Shown piece after piece: positions 59,981 through 64,000 of a stretch of 64,000 bases of DNA. The notes under the pieces are model-generated. The model saw nothing but the letters and a program-made list of their open reading frames with translations. It searched no databases and was not told where the DNA came from. The stretch's first letter is position 1, and every line of letters begins with the position of its first letter. The DNA comes from Chloroflexota bacterium (lineage in GTDB: Bacteria; Chloroflexota; Anaerolineae; Anaerolineales; Villigracilaceae), in the NCBI GenBank assembly GCA_016219545.1, contig JACRMH010000062.1, forward strand, positions 124,001 to 188,000, read 5' to 3'. A program made the position numbers and the translations under genes.

Positions 59981-60886
59981 TCAAGTGTATCTTTGCTTTT
60001 TCTTCCGAACCGCTTTCGCAGCTCCCCCGGCCGCGGCTGCTCCTCCGGCCGCACCAGCAATTCCCGCCGCTGTACCAGCCTCGGAGGAGGATCCTCCACC
60101 ATCACCTGAGCCGCCAGCGCTTCCTCCTGAACCTGATTGATTGCCACCAGGACCAGGTGAGTCACCACCTGAATACACATGGTCTGGCATATTAACCGGT
60201 CCGCTGGTTCCACCGCCGCCTGATGATGCGTGTTGTGAGGGCACATCATTCACCAGTCCGGCCCCCATCTTGCCTAAATCGCCTTGAAGTCCCTGACTGG
60301 AACCGCTGCCGCCACCTCCCCCGCCTCCAGAGGCCGCTGCCGTTTCCACATTTGATTCCTCCGGTGGTAGTTGTTCAGCTGGGGGCGTCTCCTGCACAGT
60401 CTCCGGGGGAGGAGGTGCGACATCACCAGTCGCGCCTGTTCCAGGATCATTTGAAGTGTCGGGAGGGTTGCCTAACGCTTCACCAAATTTCCCAGCGCCG
60501 AAGTCCTCCGAAGAGGAGGAAGAACCACCCTGAAGTCCCTGTGACGCCTGACCAAACAGGCCTGCGCCAAAATCATCACCAGCCAATTCGTTTCTAAAAA
60601 AGCCAGCAGTCTCTTCATCAGCACCCTGGATGATCTTCATTATTTCATTGGATACATCCTGTGACTCAAATAAAGAATTCGCCAGACGCTGCAAAGCTGG
60701 TAATAAATTGGTTTCCATTTCTTCAAAAAATTTTTCAGCACCTTCACCCACCCATTCGTCATACAGGTCCTGCACACGCTGGCGCGTGGCCGCATGAAGC
60801 CGTACGATATCCTCGCCCTCATCCTTGAAGTTCTTTGCTATGGAGGTCATTTCATCGTACTGAAGTTGGAAGGAGGTGTTAGGCAT
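59981..60886 (-). CDS. Long WXG100 protein with Gly/Ser/Pro-rich C-terminal tail
   Basis: A 301-residue protein. Residues about 1-98 are a WXG100 hairpin with EWVGEGAEKFFEEME (Trp at about 45). The remaining 200 residues are low-complexity: Gly/Ser repeats, Pro-rich stretches, and a final Ala/Gly helix ending in a basic cluster AKAVRKKKQRYT. No known toxin or enzyme domain is seen. It could be a secreted structural or effector protein. ATG 60886 overlaps the upstream stop (TGATG), showing coupling with the VWA-FHA gene. Confidence 0.85.
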   Translation of the reverse strand: MPNTSFQLQYDEMTSIAKNFKDEGEDIVRLHAATRQRVQDLYDEWVGEGAEKFFEEMETNLLPALQRLANSLFESQDVSNEIMKIIQGADEETAGFFRNELAGDDFGAGLFGQASQGLQGGSSSSSEDFGAGKFGEALGNPPDTSNDPGTGATGDVAPPPPETVQETPPAEQLPPEESNVETAAASGGGGGGGSGSSQGLQGDLGKMGAGLVNDVPSQHASSGGGGTSGPVNMPDHVYSGGDSPGPGGNQSGSGGSAGGSGDGGGSSSEAGTAAGIAGAAGGAAAAGGAAKAVRKKKQRYT

Positions 60887-63258
60887 CACGTTCTCACTGA
60901 ACTTAGATCAAAGCGCAAGGTGATGTTGGGACCTAAACCGATCACAACACCATTGGAAAGCTGCGTATCTTGTCCGGGGACAAGACGCTGAGTGTTTACA
61001 GTCGTACCATTACTGCTATTGAGATCTTTGATAAAGTAAGTTTGTTGTGCCGCATTAAAAGTAATTTGAACATGCTTGCGTGAAATATTGGGGTTTGGGA
61101 TGATCAACGCACCTTCAGTTCTTCCAATTACAAATGGCAGCGGGGAAAGGGGTATGGGTCCACTAGGGGCCGCGCTTCCGGCCGCGTTCAGCACCGTTAT
61201 GGTCGCGCGCAACACCACTGGCGAGGAGGCGATCATGGTTGCGCCTTCCTCCATCCCTTTCGAATTGCCCGCCAGAATGGTGGCATCTACTGGGGGTTGG
61301 GCAAGAGGAGCAGGTTGTTGTGGAGTTGGAGCAGGTATCGGTTGAGGGGGTGAATATGCCTGTTGAGGAGAAGCAACCATCGGCGTGGAAGGATGCGAAG
61401 AAATGGGTTTATTTCTCGAAGGAATCGGTTCATTGTCCGCAACGGGGATGGAAGGACCAGCTCTTCCGCCACTGTCCAATTTATTACCTAAGCGGCCTTG
61501 CAATACAGGCATTCCGCTGAGTGATTTCTGACGCGAAGCATTGAACATCAGGAATCCAACTACCAGCAGAATGATCCCGATGATGATGACCAGGAAAATG
61601 GGACCAGCAATGAGCGCCACGCCAAGACGCTCAAACAAAGATGGGGCTTTGTAACTTACACCTTCATAAGTGGCTGTGGAATAAACGTTATTGTTCGTTG
61701 CCAATACGCGCACAATGACAGTGTATTGTCCATTCGGGATGCGGCTGGACTTGGCGGGAATGGTGATGGTCCCGTTGGTTGTGGAAATTGCCGGGGCAGT
61801 AAAGTTTGAATTTAGCACCTGTGTATTGGTGTTTTCATCGACCAGCCAGCCATCGAAGCCGCCAATGAGATCGGGATTGGTGACATCCACGGTCAGGATC
61901 AGGTCGCCGCTTTTTTCCACAACCGATTGCACTTGCAGGTTTGGATAGGCAGAGGAGGGATCAAAAAGAAATTCGTGGATCAGTTGTGTGGAAGGTTTGC
62001 CATCGTCATCACGAATGATCTCGAAGGGCATATTATCCTGTTTATTGACCGCAGTAATGCGCATTTCATAATCGCGCCCAATGATCAGGGACTTTGTAGG
62101 TATGAAGAAGCGGTTCGTTGCAGCCAGCTCTTCAAAAACATACTCGTCCACCTTGGAACCGGCGTTCTGATCCCAGATCTCGATCTTGACATATCCGGCC
62201 AATTCAGGCGAGGTTATGTTGAGTTGAACCTCATAGGATTGTTGAGCAGCGATCAGTAATAGACCAGCCAGATTCACACTGACCGGGCTTGGCGGACCGG
62301 GATAATCGGTATTGGAATTAATGGTAAAGGCCTGGCTGAGAGAGGTCCCATCCTTGAGGGTGATATTCAGAACTGCGTCATTGTTTCCACGGCGGGGATA
62401 AATACGCGCTTCAAACATCCACTGGGCTTTGAGAGCCTGCATCATATTTTCGAATGCAGTTCCTAAATCATCCTGTGATGAGATCGCTGCGACTCCCCCA
62501 GTACTGGCTGCCATGCTTCGTAATTCCAGGTCGTTGATCGCTCCCGCTTTATAGGATAAGCCAATGGTACTGATCGGAACCTGGCTATTCATGGCCAGAT
62601 CGATAAGCTCCTGATAGGTATGCTTGCTGCAAACCTTCCCCTCCTTATTCTCATCTTTCCCGTCAGTGAAGAGAATTACAGCACGGCGCCCAACCGGAGC
62701 TTTGGCCATAGATTCGACTGCAGAATATGTGGCATCGTAAAGGCAGGTACCATTTTGAGAGGGAGTGTAACGGTCAATTGCGTAGGAGACGGCGGGGATA
62801 TTTTCAGTGAAGTCCTGAATGAGTTTGATGCTCTCGTCGAACTGCACAACTGAAAATAACGAGTTGTCCGGGCTATTGTTCAAGGATTGTTTGGCGGCTT
62901 CGCGCAAGGATGCCGCCGCGCCACCCATACTACCGCTGGCATCCATCACAAGGGTAATGTAGATCGGCACATCGGGTTTTTTCAATTCCCCGCTGGAAGT
63001 GTAACTCGTGTTAAGCAGTGTGATCTGTGCGCTCTCGGCATCCACGCTCAGCATGGGCGTACCCGTTCGATCATCATAGATGCTGAAGTAGGCCTTCAGT
63101 GTCATGGCATCAGGGCCTTCCAGTGTGGAGAACTGGTTGATACGTAATTCCCAACTTTCATCTTGAGCCTTAGCCAGGTTTCCCCCGGGAAATCCCAAGC
63201 TAATGACGAGCAAAGCGAGCAGCACATTTTTTATTGCACGGATCACGCTGTCCTCCAA
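60886..63258 (-). CDS. Exported VWA protein with transmembrane segment and cytoplasmic FHA domain
   Basis: A 790-residue protein. A signal peptide covers about 1-30 (VLLALLVISLGFPGGNLAKA). A VWA domain follows at about 90-280 with a full MIDAS DASGSMGG (about residue 104). Residues about 290-540 look like Ig/beta-rich domains. One membrane segment lies at about 546-572 (ALIAGPIFLVIIIGIILLVVGFLMF). The cytoplasmic part is Pro/Gln-rich, then an FHA domain at about 705-785 (FVIGRTEGALII, ISRKHVQITF, LNSSNGTTVNTQRL). It opens the T7SS-like operon and could link an outside binding event to phospho-threonine binding inside. Confidence 0.88.
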   Translation of the reverse strand: MEDSVIRAIKNVLLALLVISLGFPGGNLAKAQDESWELRINQFSTLEGPDAMTLKAYFSIYDDRTGTPMLSVDAESAQITLLNTSYTSSGELKKPDVPIYITLVMDASGSMGGAAASLREAAKQSLNNSPDNSLFSVVQFDESIKLIQDFTENIPAVSYAIDRYTPSQNGTCLYDATYSAVESMAKAPVGRRAVILFTDGKDENKEGKVCSKHTYQELIDLAMNSQVPISTIGLSYKAGAINDLELRSMAASTGGVAAISSQDDLGTAFENMMQALKAQWMFEARIYPRRGNNDAVLNITLKDGTSLSQAFTINSNTDYPGPPSPVSVNLAGLLLIAAQQSYEVQLNITSPELAGYVKIEIWDQNAGSKVDEYVFEELAATNRFFIPTKSLIIGRDYEMRITAVNKQDNMPFEIIRDDDGKPSTQLIHEFLFDPSSAYPNLQVQSVVEKSGDLILTVDVTNPDLIGGFDGWLVDENTNTQVLNSNFTAPAISTTNGTITIPAKSSRIPNGQYTVIVRVLATNNNVYSTATYEGVSYKAPSLFERLGVALIAGPIFLVIIIGIILLVVGFLMFNASRQKSLSGMPVLQGRLGNKLDSGGRAGPSIPVADNEPIPSRNKPISSHPSTPMVASPQQAYSPPQPIPAPTPQQPAPLAQPPVDATILAGNSKGMEEGATMIASSPVVLRATITVLNAAGSAAPSGPIPLSPLPFVIGRTEGALIIPNPNISRKHVQITFNAAQQTYFIKDLNSSNGTTVNTQRLVPGQDTQLSNGVVIGLGPNITLRFDLSSVRT

Positions 63259-63375
63259 ATGTCGGGCGATTAAGAGAAAAACTATCTTGTTAAAGTATTA
63301 TAGCTATTTCAGCCGCAAAATACAAATTTTTCTATTGAATGGTTATCCCCCAATAGGTGGAGGTTAACACTTTTT

Positions 63376-63412
63376 AAAAACAACGCACCGCCTTCGGGTT
63401 AGGCGGTGCAAA
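63376..63412 (-). terminator. Terminator downstream of tRNA-Pro
   Basis: GCACCGCC (63385-63392) and GGCGGTGC (63402-63409) form a perfect 8-bp stem with a GC-rich loop; on the minus strand it is followed by GTTGTTTTT. It lies nine bases beyond the tRNA 3' end. Confidence 0.8.
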
Positions 63413-63420
63413 ACTATGTG

Positions 63421-63494
63421 TCGGGGTGAGAGGATTTGAACCTCCGACCTCACGGACCCGAACCGTGCGCTCTACCGGTCTGAGCCACACCCCG
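63421..63494 (-). tRNA. tRNA-Pro (anticodon CGG)
   Basis: The minus-strand 74 bases fold as a full cloverleaf: acceptor CGGGGTG/CACCCCG with the C1-G72 pair typical of tRNA-Pro, D-arm GCTC/GAGC, anticodon arm CACGG/CCGTG with loop TTCGGGT (anticodon CGG), and T-arm GGAGG/CCTCT with loop TTCAAAT. The discriminator is A and no CCA is encoded. Confidence 0.95.
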
Positions 63495-63504
63495 GACGGA
63501 CTGC

Positions 63505-63532
63505 ATTATACCATTGCGAGTCTTTTTGACAA
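63505..63532 (-). promoter_or_regulatory. Promoter of the tRNA-Pro gene
   Basis: On the minus strand TTGTCA (63527-63532), a 16-base spacer and a perfect TATAAT (63505-63510) stand 11 bases before the mature tRNA 5' end. The start point would lie about at 63498, giving a very short leader for RNase P. Confidence 0.75.
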
Positions 63533-63538
63533 GCGATG

Positions 63539-64000
63539 TTATGGGTTCAACAAAACTTCCATTGTGTAAATATACATACTTCGATTCAGTACGGGATCAG
63601 AGACACTCAACAAAGGATTATCCTGCCGAAATGTGAGTCGAACGAGGGTGGGTTCTGTCACTTTATATGGAAGCGTGGTCTCAAATTGCTGTGTATCGAT
63701 GCCGTCAAATTTAAGGATGCGCGAAGAAATCACTTCGCCGCTCGGGAGCAATAATTCGGCAACTACGATTTGATCATTGAAAGGCCAGAATCGTCCTTTA
63801 AGGTTAAGCACACCCCCAAACACATTGCCGCCATCCTTCAAGCCTTCAAGCATGACCCTTTCATAGATCATGTTGCCAAGCGGATTAATTTCATTGGAGC
63901 CGACAGAATATAAAAGTACCGGCATGGTGTTTAATGCCTGAATACGTCCCGCCTTGTCTTTTGTATTAATGCGGATATATCCCGCTTCTGAAACCGCGCG
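63539..64000 (-). CDS. Hypothetical protein, C-terminal part (Gmad2-like domain?)
   Basis: The frame is open to the window's right edge, giving the last 153 residues. The sequence GNVFGGVLNLKGRFWPFNDQIVVAELLLPSGEVISSRIL...FETTLPYKVTEPTLVRLTFRQDNPLLSVSDPVLNRSMYIYTMEVLL is beta-rich and reminds me of the Gmad2 immunoglobulin-like domain, which is a remembered pattern and not certain. An earlier segment (SEAGYIRINTKDKAGRIQALNTMPVLLYSVGSNEINP) belongs to an unseen larger protein, probably extracytoplasmic. The tRNA promoter directly follows its stop codon. Confidence 0.55.
   Translation of the reverse strand, partial: RAVSEAGYIRINTKDKAGRIQALNTMPVLLYSVGSNEINPLGNMIYERVMLEGLKDGGNVFGGVLNLKGRFWPFNDQIVVAELLLPSGEVISSRILKFDGIDTQQFETTLPYKVTEPTLVRLTFRQDNPLLSVSDPVLNRSMYIYTMEVLLNP

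Noticed and set aside
63376..63494. tRNA-Pro 3' end as attachment site for a T7SS-bearing mobile island
   Set aside because: The 3' end does face the T7SS-like locus, but I found no second copy of the tRNA end and no integrase or transposase gene in the window.

Overview
The window looks like a chromosomal segment of a bacterium of the phylum Chloroflexota, most likely class Anaerolineae. This is an inference from gene content and style: a Tad pilus without a secretin, a transaldolase/glucose-6-phosphate isomerase fusion, protein kinases carrying FGE-sulfatase domains, many membrane glycosyltransferases, and short palindromic intergenic repeats of the GTAGGGGCG type. No rRNA, IS element, integrase or CRISPR array was found. 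One tRNA gene, tRNA-Pro(CGG), lies near the right end.

Layout from left to right. (1) 1-9.65 kb, minus strand: a polyamine uptake and breakdown block. It holds a class-III aminotransferase, a CoA-acylating semialdehyde dehydrogenase, putrescine aminotransferase and PotA-PotB-PotC-PotD, closed by a terminator and followed by an Lrp/AsnC regulator with its own, apparently leaderless, promoter. (2) 9.7-14.1 kb: an AT-rich MBOAT/SGNH surface-acylation pair, a glutamate-semialdehyde-aminotransferase-like enzyme and a second Lrp regulator, divergent from an alpha-galactosidase (14.2-15.8 kb). (3) 16.0-17.6 kb: three AT-rich orphan genes. (4) 17.8-23.3 kb: a pentose-phosphate operon (transketolase, RpiB, Tal-Pgi fusion, pterin dehydratase). 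(5) 23.4-28.7 kb: a DUF1003 remnant, a Toprim protein that may act in defence, a kinase with two FGE-sulfatase domains and a DUF429 protein. (6) 28.8-32.5 kb: TlpA, an Lgt-like protein, FolB, FolE, the long-form hibernation factor and ComF. (7) 32.6-40.3 kb: a Tad pilus assembly operon next to a soluble histidine kinase and a LuxR-type regulator. (8) 40.3-46.2 kb: three polytopic glycosyltransferases, a GNAT enzyme and a DMT transporter. (9) 46.4-51.6 kb, plus strand: an ABC exporter, then MoxR ATPase, metallophosphoesterase and a CoxE-like VWA protein.

(10) 51.6-63.3 kb, minus strand, is the most interesting region. It is a compact type VII secretion-like (ESX/Ess) locus. In transcription order it encodes: a secreted/transmembrane VWA protein with a cytoplasmic FHA domain; a long WXG100 protein with a Gly/Ser/Pro-rich tail; four small WXG100-like proteins; a zinc-ribbon pseudokinase with one C-terminal membrane segment (EssB-like architecture); a 1511-residue, three-ATPase FtsK/SpoIIIE motor (EssC/EccC); and a fusion of an EsaB/YukD-like ubiquitin fold with two FHA domains. 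No EsaA, EssA, EccB/D/E or mycosin gene is visible, so this is either a minimal or a differently built T7SS with FHA signalling spread over several subunits. A very long perfect hairpin separates it from the converging MoxR-VWA operon.
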